From NCBI GenBank assembly GCA_019636285.1, contig JAHBXV010000048.1, positions 1 to 42,033 of the forward strand: DNA of 42,033 nucleotides, in the 5' to 3' direction. Under the pieces are notes generated by a model. It was not told where the DNA came from and did not search any database. It was given only the letters and a program-made list of their open reading frames with translations. The position numbers and the translations under genes were made by a program. The stretch is from Planctomycetaceae bacterium (GTDB lineage Bacteria > Planctomycetota > Planctomycetia > Planctomycetales > Planctomycetaceae). Below are positions 7,166-19,753 of this stretch, one piece after another (the stretch's first letter is position 1; the number at the start of each line of letters is the position of its first letter).

Positions 7166-9076
7166 ATGTTTCCCATTTTAACATCTCAACTCACGGCACC
7201 AGCCACCCCTCGAAGTTCGCGTCGCCCGCTGATCGTTTGCGGGATCGTCGCGACAGCGTCGTCGTTATTTCTTGGCGTCGAGAGCGCCGAAGCTCAGCGA
7301 CGACCGCGCACCGGACCTGTCCCTTTGGCGCCAGGGGCGTTGTCGCCCGGCCCGATTACGGTCTCTCCGGCTCCTCAACCGTTTCAATCCGGACCATTCG
7401 TCCCCGTTGATCCTCTCAGCCCGAACTACTTTCCGCCGGTGAGCGGTGCTCAGGCACAAGCCGCGCCACCGCTGACGCCGATTCCTGACCCTTCCGTGCC
7501 CACACGGGCTGAAATGCGGCGTGCGCGTCGCGCGCCGTTGCCATTGGAGAATAACCCCCAAGGCTTTGGAGCCCCGCCCCCTTCGGGACCCAATGCGCCG
7601 CAACCGATTGACCTCGGTCCGGCGAATGCGGTGCCGGTCGGGCCGTTCGACACCGCCGTGCCCGTGGCTGCCAGCGGACCAGCCTGGCAGTTCCTCGATC
7701 GGTATAACCTGCAACTCATCGTCGCCGAGCGATTCCTCAATCGCTTCGTCGCGAACGAACGGGTCGAACCGGGCGAGATTCAGGACTACATTCTCGGCGC
7801 GCAAGTTTCCGGCCGCCAGATGACGACCAGCCGTCTGCAATTGGACCTGGTGCCGGGGACCGATTTTGCCGCCGGTAAATTTGTCTTGAGGGGCCATGTC
7901 GACAGCCGCACGACCGGCGTGACCGAACAGGCGATCGTCGACACCGCCGCGCGGCAGGAGTTCGTGGCGGTCAAGGACGTGCAGTTTGATGGCCGTCACT
8001 TCGCGACTCGGCATGCGCAGGTCTTCGTGCGAGCCGAAAATCAGACGCTCAATGCGCAAACGCCCCTCACGGGGACGCTGTTTGGAAATCTCGCGAACCG
8101 CATTGCTTACCGAGTCGCGGAGAATCGACGGCCCCAGGCCGAGGCGATTGCCCGACAGCGCGTCGCCGACCGGCTGTATCCGAAATTCGACGGCGAAATC
8201 GACCAGCGGCTGGGGGACGCCAATCAAGTTCTGACCGGCCAGTTGCGCTCCAAACTCGAGAACACGGGATTGCAGCCATCGTCGCTGAAATTGTGCAGTT
8301 CCGACACCTATCTCCAGATGGGGATCGCGCTCTCTCAGGCAGACGAACCGGTTAATACGCCCGCGCCCTCCCTGGACCTTGTTGATGGCGCGCCGCTGAT
8401 GGCTGTCCTGTTTCATCAGGATCTGTTCGACGCGTTGTTGCGGAAGGCCGATTTTCGCGGATTTCGCACGACCAGCTCGCAATTGCGGGCTCTCGCCTCG
8501 CGATTCGCGCACCTGTTTCCCGGCCGAGTGGATGACCTTGATGGTCCGATTGCCGGTCTGCGCGATGTCGACGTGGAAATCCTGTTCGACGAACACGAAC
8601 CCTTGGCGATCGAAGTGACTGACAACGCCGTCAACGTCACGTTCCGTGGAACCTTCAAACCCTCCGGCCAGGATTTCCTGCCGCCGGTGGAAGTGACGAT
8701 TCCCCTGATGCTGGACGACGATGGCAGCCACTTCCTCTTGAAGAGCGGAGCGTCAACGGTCCGAGTGACCGGAAACTCGCCTGGTCTCAGCGCCGCGACC
8801 ATCGAGAAACTGGCGCAACAGGCCATCGATTCCAGCCTTCCTCCGGTTCGGCTCGCGAAACAACTTCCGGCGGAAATCTGGACGATCGATGCCAACGCCC
8901 CGTTTGTGAGGTCAGTAACCAGTCGGGCTGGCTGGCTGGCCGTCATTCTCGACGATCATGCCGGCGTCGCTCCCACGAGTACCTCAAAGCCGCCAGTCAC
9001 GAGCGAGCCGACGCTCGTTCCCGCAGGGGAGCCTGAGCCCCCGCGCCTGCCGCGGCTTGAGATTCCGCCGCAATAG
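7166..9076 (+). CDS. Secreted protein of unknown function
   Basis: The product has 636 residues. The N-terminus carries a basic region, a hydrophobic stretch (LIVCGIVATASSLFLGV) and a cleavage-like AEAQ around residues 47-50, so export by the Sec pathway is likely. The next 100 residues are rich in Pro and look disordered. The rest is a large globular region with many predicted beta strands, including RYNLQLIVAERFLNRFVAN and VNVTFRGTFKPSG. Near the C-terminus a segment reads AGWLAVILDD, followed by a Pro-rich tail. I recognise no family; I have an impression that related sequences occur in planctomycetes, but cannot document it. GGAG lies about 12 bases before the ATG. The gene converges with yacG, and a perfect 25-bp inverted repeat follows its stop. 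Confidence 0.82.
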   Translation: MFPILTSQLTAPATPRSSRRPLIVCGIVATASSLFLGVESAEAQRRPRTGPVPLAPGALSPGPITVSPAPQPFQSGPFVPVDPLSPNYFPPVSGAQAQAAPPLTPIPDPSVPTRAEMRRARRAPLPLENNPQGFGAPPPSGPNAPQPIDLGPANAVPVGPFDTAVPVAASGPAWQFLDRYNLQLIVAERFLNRFVANERVEPGEIQDYILGAQVSGRQMTTSRLQLDLVPGTDFAAGKFVLRGHVDSRTTGVTEQAIVDTAARQEFVAVKDVQFDGRHFATRHAQVFVRAENQTLNAQTPLTGTLFGNLANRIAYRVAENRRPQAEAIARQRVADRLYPKFDGEIDQRLGDANQVLTGQLRSKLENTGLQPSSLKLCSSDTYLQMGIALSQADEPVNTPAPSLDLVDGAPLMAVLFHQDLFDALLRKADFRGFRTTSSQLRALASRFAHLFPGRVDDLDGPIAGLRDVDVEILFDEHEPLAIEVTDNAVNVTFRGTFKPSGQDFLPPVEVTIPLMLDDDGSHFLLKSGASTVRVTGNSPGLSAATIEKLAQQAIDSSLPPVRLAKQLPAEIWTIDANAPFVRSVTSRAGWLAVILDDHAGVAPTSTSKPPVTSEPTLVPAGEPEPPRLPRLEIPPQ

Positions 9077-9096
9077 AGCCGATAATTTAAGAGCTT

Positions 9097-9158
9097 AATA
9101 ACCCGAAGCGTGAGCGAGGGAACTGATGTTCTCTCCCTCGCTCACGCTTCGGGTTATT
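9097..9158. terminator. Perfect 25-bp inverted repeat, bidirectional terminator
   Basis: The arms at 9097-9121 and 9134-9158 are exact reverse complements (left arm begins AATAACCCGAAGCG) around a 12-base loop. A T-rich stretch follows on the plus strand and an A/T-rich one lies on the other side. The repeat lies between the convergent genes ending at 9076 and 9184. The arm sequence resembles a repeat I recall as common in planctomycete genomes, which needs a genome search to confirm. Confidence 0.8.
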
Positions 9159-9183
9159 GTTTTCTTATTTCCTTGGCTCCGTC

Positions 9184-9384
9184 TCAGCCTTCTTCGATAT
9201 CTTCGCCTGGTTCCTCTTCCGGTTCCGGTCGGTAGAGAGGTTCGACGATGGCGTATTTGCCGTCGAACCAGCGGAACAGGTCGACCTTGCGGCAGCGCTC
9301 GCTGCAAAACGGCTCGTAGGAGCGCGCCGTCGGCGACGGCGCGAGTTCCTTGCCACAAATGGGACACTTCGGATTGGCGATCAT
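9184..9384 (-). CDS. yacG: YacG-type zinc-ribbon protein (DNA gyrase inhibitor family)
   Basis: The 66-residue protein has the full YacG signature: CPIC at residues 7-10, FCSERC at 26-31 and then [15 protein letters not shown]. The four Cys bind zinc. In E. coli YacG binds GyrB and inhibits gyrase; whether it does so here is inference from family. The C-terminus is strongly acidic ([13 protein letters not shown]), as in other members. The start at 9384 is chosen because GGAGG sits directly upstream and the Cys motif follows at once; a longer frame to 9501 would add Arg/Ala-rich sequence overlapping the preceding gene. It is the last gene of the minus-strand chaperone block, 40 bases after the FmdB-type gene. 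Confidence 0.9.
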   Translation of the reverse strand: MIANPKCPICGKELAPSPTARSYEPFCSERCRKVDLFRWFDGKYAIVEPLYRPEPEEEPGEDIEEG

Positions 9385-9424
9385 TGTCGGACCTCCGGAT
9401 CGTCCCGAATCAAACGGGCCGGGC

Positions 9425-9706
9425 TTATTCGGACTTTGCGCCCGAGCTCGAGCCGCTCGACTTGGAGCTTTCGCCGCCACCCGACGACGGCTTATCGGCA
9501 CTCGCCGACTTCTTGTACGAGTCGCTGCGGTAGTCGGTGATGTAAAAGCCCGACCCTTTGAAAAGGAGACCTGCCCCTCCGCCGATCAGGCGGCGAGCTT
9601 TCGACTTCTTGCAGGCCGGGCACTTCTTCGTCGCGGCGGCCTTGATGGACTGGAACTCTTCCCAGGCGTGTTCGCACGCGTCGCACTTATAGTCGTACGT
9701 GGGCAT
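9425..9706 (-). CDS. FmdB-family zinc-ribbon protein
   Basis: A 93-residue protein begins [18 protein letters not shown] and has a second CPAC pair about 20 residues later, the classic FmdB/CxxC_CxxC_SSSS putative regulatory domain. It continues with [16 protein letters not shown], also typical. The tail is a low-complexity Ser/Gly/Lys stretch. The name comes from a gene near an archaeal formylmethanofuran dehydrogenase cluster; the molecular function of the family is not established. The start at 9706 places the conserved MPTYDY at the N-terminus, although the ribosome-binding site is weak. It lies between grpE and yacG on the same strand, so co-transcription with the chaperones is plausible. 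Confidence 0.9.
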   Translation of the reverse strand: MPTYDYKCDACEHAWEEFQSIKAAATKKCPACKKSKARRLIGGGAGLLFKGSGFYITDYRSDSYKKSASADKPSSGGGESSKSSGSSSGAKSE

Positions 9707-9793
9707 CGGAAGGACTCGTGTTTGAGTTGGGACTACGAAACCAAATTTTGCATCCACTGTTCGAAAACTTGTCAGTCACGCCATGGACGCGTT

Positions 9794-10321
9794 TCAGGCG
9801 TCCGCGGCTCGACTGACAACCACTTTGCTCGGTCGCACGACGCGGTCCGCCAGTTCATAGCCGCGCTCGACTTCTTGCAGCACGGTCATGGGCGGGTGAT
9901 CCGCGGACGGCATCTGCGTGAGGGCCTCGTGTCGATTGGGGTCGAACGCCTGCCCGACGGCCACGATGGGTGTTGCCCCCACCGAGGCCAACGCCGTTTC
10001 GAATTGTTTCACCACCATGCCGAGGCCGGCGACGAGTTCTTCGATGTTCGAATTCGTGCTGGCCGCCTGAATGGCGCGGTCGAGATTGTCCAGCGCCGGC
10101 AACATGGCCTTGAGCAGCGCGAGCGATTCGTACTTCCGCTGTTCGGCCAGGTCGCGCTGCATCCGCCGACGGTAATTCTCGAGGTCGGCCGATGTCCGGA
10201 TCCACTTTTCGCGAAAGTCATCGCGTTCGGCGACCAGTTTCGACACCTCGTCGGAGTCGTTGGAGGTGGCTTCCGGGTTGATCGGACCGTCAGCGGCAGG
10301 TGTTTCGTTTTCGTCAGCCAT
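9794..10321 (-). CDS. grpE: Nucleotide exchange factor GrpE
   Basis: The 175-residue product matches GrpE, the dimeric co-chaperone that drives ADP release from DnaK. An acidic, likely disordered N-terminus precedes a long coiled-coil helix (residues about 25-75, including REKWIRTSADLENYRRRMQR). The C-terminal beta domain contains FDPNRHEAL and VLQEVERGYELADRVVRPSKV, the family's conserved end. GGAG lies nine bases before the ATG. It follows dnaJ on the same strand with a gap of about 140 bases. No dnaK gene is present in the window, so the DnaK partner is encoded elsewhere. Confidence 0.96.
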   Translation of the reverse strand: MADENETPAADGPINPEATSNDSDEVSKLVAERDDFREKWIRTSADLENYRRRMQRDLAEQRKYESLALLKAMLPALDNLDRAIQAASTNSNIEELVAGLGMVVKQFETALASVGATPIVAVGQAFDPNRHEALTQMPSADHPPMTVLQEVERGYELADRVVRPSKVVVSRAADA

Positions 10322-10464
10322 GATGAATCTCCGTCATTCCATCGCCGGGCATCGTTCCACCAGACAATCGGCCTCGAAGGGGTGATTGCCGGACACCTCG
10401 GTTCAGGGCGCTTTCACAATCTCTGCGTGCTGAAATCTCTGAACAGAAATCGTACCAGGACTTC

Positions 10465-11616
10465 TCACGAGGGTTCTTCGTCGGCTCCTGTAAAGAACTC
10501 CTTGACCTGCTCGAAGAATCCTTTTCGTCGGGGGCCCACGTGGCGGTCCTCTAACTCCGCGAATTCCCGCAGCAGCTCTTCCTGCTTGCGGGTCATCTTT
10601 TTGGGAACTTCGACGTGAATCTGGGCCAGCAGGTCTCCCCGGCTGCCGCCATGAACGTCGGGCAGGCCCATGCCCCGCATGCGAATGACCTCCCCCGGTT
10701 GCGTTCCCGCAGTGATGGAGACCGTGTGCCGACCGCTCAAGAGCGGAATTTCGACCTCGGTTCCGAGCGCAGCCTGCGAGAAAGTAATCGGGATTTCGCA
10801 GACGAGATTCTTACCGTCTCGCTGGAAAAACCGATGTGGTTTAACATGAATGTCGACGTACAGGTCGCCGGCTGGCCCGCCCTGAAATCCGGGGTCTCCT
10901 TCGCCGCGCAGGCATAACTGCATGCCGGTATCGACGCCGCCGGGAACTTTGACCTCCAGGGTGAATTCCCGTTCGACCTGTCCCGCGCCGCGGCAGTCAC
11001 CGCACTTTTCGCGAATGACGCTTCCCGCACCCCGGCAGGCGGGGCAAGTGGTCTGCATGCGGAAGAAGCCCTGCGACTGAACGACCTGGCCCCGACCGCC
11101 GCAGTAATCGCAGGTGACCGGCGATGTCCCCGGCTTGGCCCCGCTTCCCTCGCACGTTTCGCAGGCCACATGCCGGGTAATTTGCAGGTCGCGAACGCAG
11201 CCGACAGCCGCATCGGCGAGGTCGATCGTCAGCGACGTCCGCAGGCTGTCGCCGCGCCGCGCGCGAGTCCCCCCGCCACCCCGTCGTCGACCGCCGCCAC
11301 TTCCGCCGAAGAGATCACCGAACAGGTCGCCGAAGGCGTCCATGATGTCCTGGACATCATGGAATTGCTGCCCGGCCCCCGCCGCACCGGAAACGGCATC
11401 GTGGCCGAATCGGTCGTACCGGGATCGCTTATCGGGGTTGGAGAGAACGTCGAACGCCTCGGCCGCTTCCTTGAAACGGACAATCGCTTCTTCATCCCCC
11501 GGATTTCGATCGGGATGATACTTCGCAGCCAGCTTGCGATACGACTTCTTAATGACCTCGACGGTGGCCGTCCGTTCGACCTCAAGAACTTCGTAGTAGT
11601 CGCGTTTGGTGGCCAT
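10465..11616 (-). CDS. dnaJ: Chaperone DnaJ (Hsp40, type I)
   Basis: The 383-residue protein has every type I DnaJ domain in order. The J domain (residues 1-70) carries HPD at 34-36, which stimulates DnaK ATPase. A Gly-rich linker follows, here Gly/Arg-rich (about 104-122) rather than the usual Gly/Phe. Four zinc-binding motifs come next: CETCEGSG (152), CDYCGGRG (169), CPACRGAG (191) and CGDCRGAG (205). Two beta-sandwich client-binding domains complete the protein. The start ATG has no clear ribosome-binding site. It lies downstream of groL1, separated by a terminator-like hairpin, so it may have its own promoter in the 190-base gap. grpE follows. Confidence 0.96.
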   Translation of the reverse strand: MATKRDYYEVLEVERTATVEVIKKSYRKLAAKYHPDRNPGDEEAIVRFKEAAEAFDVLSNPDKRSRYDRFGHDAVSGAAGAGQQFHDVQDIMDAFGDLFGDLFGGSGGGRRRGGGGTRARRGDSLRTSLTIDLADAAVGCVRDLQITRHVACETCEGSGAKPGTSPVTCDYCGGRGQVVQSQGFFRMQTTCPACRGAGSVIREKCGDCRGAGQVEREFTLEVKVPGGVDTGMQLCLRGEGDPGFQGGPAGDLYVDIHVKPHRFFQRDGKNLVCEIPITFSQAALGTEVEIPLLSGRHTVSITAGTQPGEVIRMRGMGLPDVHGGSRGDLLAQIHVEVPKKMTRKQEELLREFAELEDRHVGPRRKGFFEQVKEFFTGADEEPS

Positions 11617-11689
11617 GGGACCGTCTTTGATACCGCGGTGACGATCCGCGATCGGATCTGCGAGTAATGGACGTTGGCGTCATCTGTCT

Positions 11690-11711
11690 CTGGCTCTGCC
11701 AGTGGCACACG
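11690..11711. repeat. Partial copy of the GTGCCACTGGCTC palindromic repeat
   Basis: CTGGCTCTGCCAG forms a small hairpin followed by TGGCACACG. It matches part of longer copies near 13564, 23416 and 41987. It lies in the groL1-dnaJ gap. Confidence 0.6.
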
Positions 11712-11747
11712 AGCCAAAAGCTGGGGCTTTTCTCAGTCCTGCTAGGA

Positions 11748-11782
11748 CCAAAGCCCGGCCCCTCGACGGAACCGGGCTTTGG
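11748..11782 (-). terminator. Intrinsic terminator-like hairpin after groL1
   Basis: An 11-bp stem (CCAAAGCCCGG with CCGGGCTTTGG) closes a 13-base loop, 28 bases beyond the groL1 stop on the minus strand. A second small hairpin (AAAAGC with GCTTTT) follows downstream. There is no long T run, so termination or attenuation between groL1 and dnaJ is probable but unproven. Confidence 0.65.
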
Positions 11783-11809
11783 CGTTGCATTCAATTCACC
11801 GTCGACAAT

Positions 11810-13429
<1,620 letters not shown>

Positions 13430-13563
13430 GCTATGACAATCCTATACAGGTGATCGCAGTTACTTAGAGTTCTGACACACCCTCTGTGCAATCAGGTGTT
13501 TGCCTGGTACTTCGGCAGGTTTTTGACAGGCACAACCGCTTGTGTCAGGGTCTCTCAGGCACC

Positions 13564-13602
13564 ACCGGCAGAGCCAGTGGCACCCGAACATCGAGCCGTG
13601 TC
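13564..13602. repeat. Copy of the GTGCCACTGGCTC palindromic repeat
   Basis: On the minus strand this reads GACACGGCTCGATGTTC followed by GGGTGCCACTGGCTCTGCC. It matches about 40 bases of the copies near 23416 and 41987. It sits between groS and groL1, close to the groS stop, and includes a short hairpin. Confidence 0.65.
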
Positions 13603-13614
13603 AACGCACATGCA

Positions 13615-13905
13615 CTAGGCCAGCAGCTTGGCCAGAATGTCTGACTCACGCAGAATCTTGACTTCCTTGCCGTCGACTTCGATTTCCGTGCCGCCGTACT
13701 TCGAGAACAGCACTTCGTCGCCAACGCTCAGACCGATCGGGTGACGTTCGCCGTTGTCGAGCAGCCGGCCGGGGCCAACCGAGACGACCTTGCCGCGCTG
13801 CGGCTTTTCCTTGGCCGAATCGGGCAGGACGATGCCGCCGGCGGTTCGCTCTTCAGCCGAGAGAGGTTCAACAACAACGCGGTCATCCAAAGGCTTCAAA
13901 GTCAT
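13615..13905 (-). CDS. groS: Co-chaperonin GroES
   Basis: A normal-length GroES (96 residues), the heptameric lid of the GroEL chamber. It begins [15 protein letters not shown], and the mobile loop that contacts GroEL is [12 protein letters not shown]. The rest matches the family fold: [34 protein letters not shown] and the end [13 protein letters not shown] is eight bases before the ATG. It lies between the two groL genes, 89 bases after groL2 and 185 before groL1 in transcription order, so one lid may serve both chaperonins. Confidence 0.97.
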   Translation of the reverse strand: MTLKPLDDRVVVEPLSAEERTAGGIVLPDSAKEKPQRGKVVSVGPGRLLDNGERHPIGLSVGDEVLFSKYGGTEIEVDGKEVKILRESDILAKLLA

Positions 13906-13994
13906 TGCAAAAACTCCAGGACAGTTGATTCAAAGTTTGGTCAAGTAAAAACTATGTGTTCTTCTTTAGCTGGCTGCTCGCCGCTGGCTGCCGG

Positions 13995-16140
<2,146 letters not shown>

Positions 16141-17118
16141 ATGATTCCCACCTATTCCGCCACCGTCGAGCCGTACCTGCATGGCGTGCGGATTGACAGC
16201 TTTCTTGCGAAGCACCTCCGGTCGTACACGACCTGGCGGCTGCATCGGATGGTGCGCGCGGGGATGGCGACGGTCGATGGCGAACCGGCGCCGCCGGTGA
16301 CGCGCGTGCGGCGGGGCCAGACGATTGCCATTCGACTGAATGAACCGCCTGACGACCCCTTTCCGCCGGAGCCTCGGGCCGTTGAGGTCCTGTTTGAAGA
16401 CGAGTGGCTGGTCGCCGTGAACAAGCCTCCGGGGCTCATCATTCACCCGTGCGGCGAAGCACCGACCGGGACGCTGGCAAATGTGATCCAGCATCACCTC
16501 GACACGAGCGGACCGGCTCGCGGCATGCTCAAGCCGGGGCTCGTCCATCGGCTCGACCGCGACACAACGGGGGTCGTGGTGGTGGCGAAGGAACACAATG
16601 CCCATCGGTTGCTGTCCGTCCAGTTCCAGAAGGAACGGACGCAGAAGACGTACATGGCGATCGTCGAAGGGACGGTCGAAAACGACTCGGGGCTGATCGA
16701 TCTGCCGATTGGTCGCGCGCCGGGGACGGCACTGATGAGTTGCCGGGCCGATGCGCAGGAAGCACGGGCCTCGCGGACTGCCTATGAAGTGATTGAGCGA
16801 CTGAATGGCTACACGCTGGTCCGCGCGAAGCCGCGAACCGGGCGTTTGCACCAGATTCGTATTCACTTCGCGACGATCGGCCATCCCCTGCTGGGAGACG
16901 AGTACTATCTCGCCCAGGGACGCCTGCGACCGCCGCGTCCCAAGGACGTTCGCCGCGAAGACCTGCCGCCTGTTTCCGATTTGATTCCCCGCCACGCGCT
17001 GCACGCGGCTGAGCTGTCGTTCCAGCACCCGATCTCGGAAGACTGGATGACGATCACGGCTCCGTTGCCAGCCGACTTTTCGATGGCGCTGGAGCGGCTG
17101 CGCGTCAGCGCTTCCTGA
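16141..17118 (+). CDS. RluA-family pseudouridine synthase
   Basis: The 325-residue enzyme isomerises specific uridines to pseudouridine in rRNA or tRNA. An S4-like RNA-binding domain occupies about residues 15-65. The catalytic domain contains VNKPPGLIIHP, GLVHRLDRDTTG with the catalytic Asp139, KTYMAIVEG and RPKTGRLHQIR-like KPRTGRLHQIRIH, then HPLLGDEYY, all hallmarks of the RluA/RluD group. A short insertion, rich in Pro and Arg (RLRPPRPKDVRRED), precedes the last conserved block HALHAAELSFQHP. It starts at ATG 16141 without a visible ribosome-binding site. It converges with sthA; the two stop codons are 36 bases apart. Which RNA position it modifies cannot be told from sequence. Confidence 0.93.
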   Translation: MIPTYSATVEPYLHGVRIDSFLAKHLRSYTTWRLHRMVRAGMATVDGEPAPPVTRVRRGQTIAIRLNEPPDDPFPPEPRAVEVLFEDEWLVAVNKPPGLIIHPCGEAPTGTLANVIQHHLDTSGPARGMLKPGLVHRLDRDTTGVVVVAKEHNAHRLLSVQFQKERTQKTYMAIVEGTVENDSGLIDLPIGRAPGTALMSCRADAQEARASRTAYEVIERLNGYTLVRAKPRTGRLHQIRIHFATIGHPLLGDEYYLAQGRLRPPRPKDVRREDLPPVSDLIPRHALHAAELSFQHPISEDWMTITAPLPADFSMALERLRVSAS

Positions 17119-17154
17119 ATCGAGTGCGATCGTCCGACGAGATTTGCTACCTCG

Positions 17155-18645
17155 CTACGCCGTTGCCATGGCTGGTTCGCTAGCCGTGGCGGTCTCGCTC
17201 TGCAACTCTTCCACGGTCTGCAGCAATTGCTCCTCGATGGGCTGTTCGATCATTTCCCGCGAGTCGAGGTTCAGTTTGTTGAGTCCGTTGAAGGCGGCGA
17301 TTTTGTAGGCTTCGGCCATCGTGGGATGGTTGAAGACGGTGTCGCGGAAGTATTCGATCGTCCCACCCAGCGCCATCACAGCCTGGCCGATGTGGATGAT
17401 CTCGGTCGCGGTTTCGCCGATGATGTGCACGCCCAGGACGGCTTTCGTTTCGCGATGGAACAGGATCTTAAGCAGACCCGTTTCATCGCCCGAGATTTTG
17501 CCTCGGGGCAGTTCGCGAAACTGGCAGACGCCCACTTCGTAGGGGACACGGTCGTTGGTGAGCTGCTGCTCCGTCTTCCCGATCATCGAGATTTCGGGGA
17601 TGGTGAAGAGGCCGTAGGGCAGAAGTTTGGTGCCCGAGTGGGGTTTGCCGAACGCGGCAAGCGCCGCACGACGACCTTGTTCCATCGACGCGCTGGCGAG
17701 CGCCGGGAAGCCGATTACGTCGCCCACGCCGTAAATGTGCGGTACCCAGGTGCGGAAGTTTTCGTCGCACCACAGCTTGCCCCGCTCGTCGACTTCGAGA
17801 CCGGCCGCGGCGAGGTTCAGGGTATCGGTATCACCCACGCGGCCCGTGGTGAAGAGGATCGACTCGGCGATCAATCGCTTGCCGCTTTCGAGCTGAATCG
17901 CTCCCCGGTTATGGCGCAGCCGGTCGATGGCCACCACGTCTTCGCCGAGGCGGAAGACCATGCCCAGGCTGCGGGCGTGGAACTGGAGCATTTCAATAAT
18001 TTCGCGATCGCAGAATTCGAGCAGCCGTTCGCGACCGTCGACCACGGTGACTTCGGTTCCCAGCGTGGCGAACATGATGGCGTATTCCATGCCGATCACA
18101 CCGCCGCCGACGACCACCATGGACCGGGGAATTTCCTGGATTTTCAGGAGCTCATCCGAGTCAAAGATCGTGCGGCCATCGAAGGGAATGTGCTTCGGGC
18201 GTGAGGGGCGCGTACCGACAGCCAGCAGAATCTTGTCGCCTTTGAGCTTGGTGCACTGCCCTTCCCGGCAGACTTCGATTTCGTGCGGCGAGACGAAGCT
18301 CGCCTCGCCGGTAAAGAGATCGATGTCGTTGCGGTCGAGGTACTCGTGCAGGACATCCATTTCGTTGAGGATGACCTGGTCGAGCTTGCGCCGCAGATCG
18401 TCCATGGTGATCTTGCGCTTCTGGCGGTAACGCTCGGTATAGACTTCGCGCTGGCGGTAACCGGTCAGGTGCAGAATCGCCTCGCGCATCGTCTTGGAGG
18501 GGATCGTGCCGGTGTGCAGGCAGACGCCCCCCATGCGTTCGACGCGACGCTCGATCAGGGCGACTTTCTTTTCGAGCTTGGCGGCGGCGATCGCCGCCTT
18601 CTGGCCCGACGGCCCGCTTCCCACCACAATCAGGTCGTAGTTCAT
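17155..18645 (-). CDS. sthA: Soluble pyridine nucleotide transhydrogenase (Si-specific)
   Basis: This cytoplasmic FAD enzyme of the disulfide-reductase superfamily exchanges hydride between NADPH and NAD. FAD binding is seen in YDLIVVGSGPSGQKAAIAAA, and the segment where relatives have a redox Cys pair reads GGVCLHTGTIPSK, so only one Cys remains, as expected for SthA rather than lipoamide dehydrogenase. NAD(P) binding is VVVGGGVIGMEYAIMFATLG. YGVGDVIGFPALASASMEQG and the dimerisation domain follow, with VFNHPTMAEAYKIAA near the end. The start at 18645 gives 496 residues, slightly longer than usual because of an Ala/Glu-rich tail; an in-frame ATG at 18690 adds 15 residues and also has a possible ribosome-binding site. 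Confidence 0.93.
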   Translation of the reverse strand: MNYDLIVVGSGPSGQKAAIAAAKLEKKVALIERRVERMGGVCLHTGTIPSKTMREAILHLTGYRQREVYTERYRQKRKITMDDLRRKLDQVILNEMDVLHEYLDRNDIDLFTGEASFVSPHEIEVCREGQCTKLKGDKILLAVGTRPSRPKHIPFDGRTIFDSDELLKIQEIPRSMVVVGGGVIGMEYAIMFATLGTEVTVVDGRERLLEFCDREIIEMLQFHARSLGMVFRLGEDVVAIDRLRHNRGAIQLESGKRLIAESILFTTGRVGDTDTLNLAAAGLEVDERGKLWCDENFRTWVPHIYGVGDVIGFPALASASMEQGRRAALAAFGKPHSGTKLLPYGLFTIPEISMIGKTEQQLTNDRVPYEVGVCQFRELPRGKISGDETGLLKILFHRETKAVLGVHIIGETATEIIHIGQAVMALGGTIEYFRDTVFNHPTMAEAYKIAAFNGLNKLNLDSREMIEQPIEEQLLQTVEELQSETATASEPAMATA

Positions 18646-18865
18646 CGCAGCGCGTTCCTCAGACTGACCCCAGACGATAAGGTTTGACATAACGTCGCCT
18701 CATCGACATCGGAATCTCTCCCGGTCGCGCAAAAAGAGAAGTCTGGGAAAAGCGTGAGGCGTGGCGAAAGACGGTCGGCTGTAACGATTGTGCCGCGTGT
18801 GGGGCCGCAAGAGTTGCCGGCTCGCACCAGAGCTGGAGTGCGTGCGGGACGGTTGTTTGAGCGGC

Positions 18866-19753
18866 TTAGGGAAATTCCGTCACCAGATCGCCACTATCGA
18901 TTGTCCCCAGATGCCACCAGGCGATGCCGTCGATCCAGTTGCTGGTGAACCGCACCGAGCCATCGGCGTACAGCACGTTCACGCCCTGAGGATGTCCGCC
19001 GACGGCTGAATTGACGTCGGCGGGGTAATCGCTGAAGACGCAAGCGGGCGAATTCGGGGGCAACAGGTGGTTGTACCCCCCCGAGAGATTGATCACCGAG
19101 GGTGACCCGCCGCCGATTCCGCGGGGCGACACTGTTCCAGGGCTCGCGGCGCAGCGACGGGCCAGCTCGCGATGTTCGGTTATCGAGCGTCGGAGCGGCA
19201 GCGAGGGTTCGTACAGAATAAAGGACGGTCTCCAGGTGTTGGTGATCTGCTCCGACGCGAACGCCGTTTGCGAAAGTCCATCCGTCACGTCGGCCGGCTT
19301 GACTGGTTCGAAGACGAACCCCCGCATCTGTCCGACGGCTCGCAGCAATCCCTTATTAGTACTGTAACTGGCGACGTTGTTCGACTTGTCGGTGGGATCT
19401 TCGGGGCAGAGATAGGCGGGAATCACGGGGATGGCCGCCATTTTCGCGCGGAGATCGGCAATCGCTTCGGTCCGCTGAAAGACGGACGCTTGATCCATGT
19501 AGGGCAGAAGCGCGTAGAGGCACCCCAAGGTGCCAACTCCGCCACTGGGAAATGTTTCAAACATCTCGACGTAGCTGTGCGTTGCGATACCGATCTGGTG
19601 CAGTCGGGAGCGGCATTCCAGCATGCGAGCCGTCGAGCGGGCCCGCTGAATCGCGGGTAGCAAGAGCGCGAGCAGCACCGTGATGACCGCCAGAACGGTG
19701 AGCAGTTCCAGCAGACTAAAGCCAGCACGGCGGGAACGTGGCAGGGCGAGCAT
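18866..19753 (-). CDS. DUF1559-family protein with prepilin-like N-terminus
   Basis: The 295-residue protein starts with a basic leader and the type IV pilin signature RAGFSLLELLTVLAVITV, cleaved before Phe by a prepilin peptidase in related proteins. The hydrophobic helix is followed by RARSTARMLECRSRLHQIG, typical of DUF1559. The C-terminus has the family's HPQGVNVLYADGSVRFTSNWID motif region. DUF1559 proteins are greatly expanded in planctomycetes and are pseudopilin-like by sequence; their function is not known. The ATG at 19753 is preferred because the leader length is typical. A GTG at 19810 would add 19 residues. It stands alone, with about 175 bases to the sthA start. Confidence 0.9.
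   Translation of the reverse strand: MLALPRSRRAGFSLLELLTVLAVITVLLALLLPAIQRARSTARMLECRSRLHQIGIATHSYVEMFETFPSGGVGTLGCLYALLPYMDQASVFQRTEAIADLRAKMAAIPVIPAYLCPEDPTDKSNNVASYSTNKGLLRAVGQMRGFVFEPVKPADVTDGLSQTAFASEQITNTWRPSFILYEPSLPLRRSITEHRELARRCAASPGTVSPRGIGGGSPSVINLSGGYNHLLPPNSPACVFSDYPADVNSAVGGHPQGVNVLYADGSVRFTSNWIDGIAWWHLGTIDSGDLVTEFP

Noticed and set aside
11642-11657. GATCCG/CGGATC hairpin upstream of dnaJ as an operator
   Set aside because: The 6-bp stem with a 4-base loop is too short to separate from chance in GC-rich DNA.
13481-13548. 8-bp inverted repeat CTGACACA/TGTGTCAG upstream of groL1
   Set aside because: The arms are short and 52 bases apart. This can arise by chance, and there is no other evidence of an operator.
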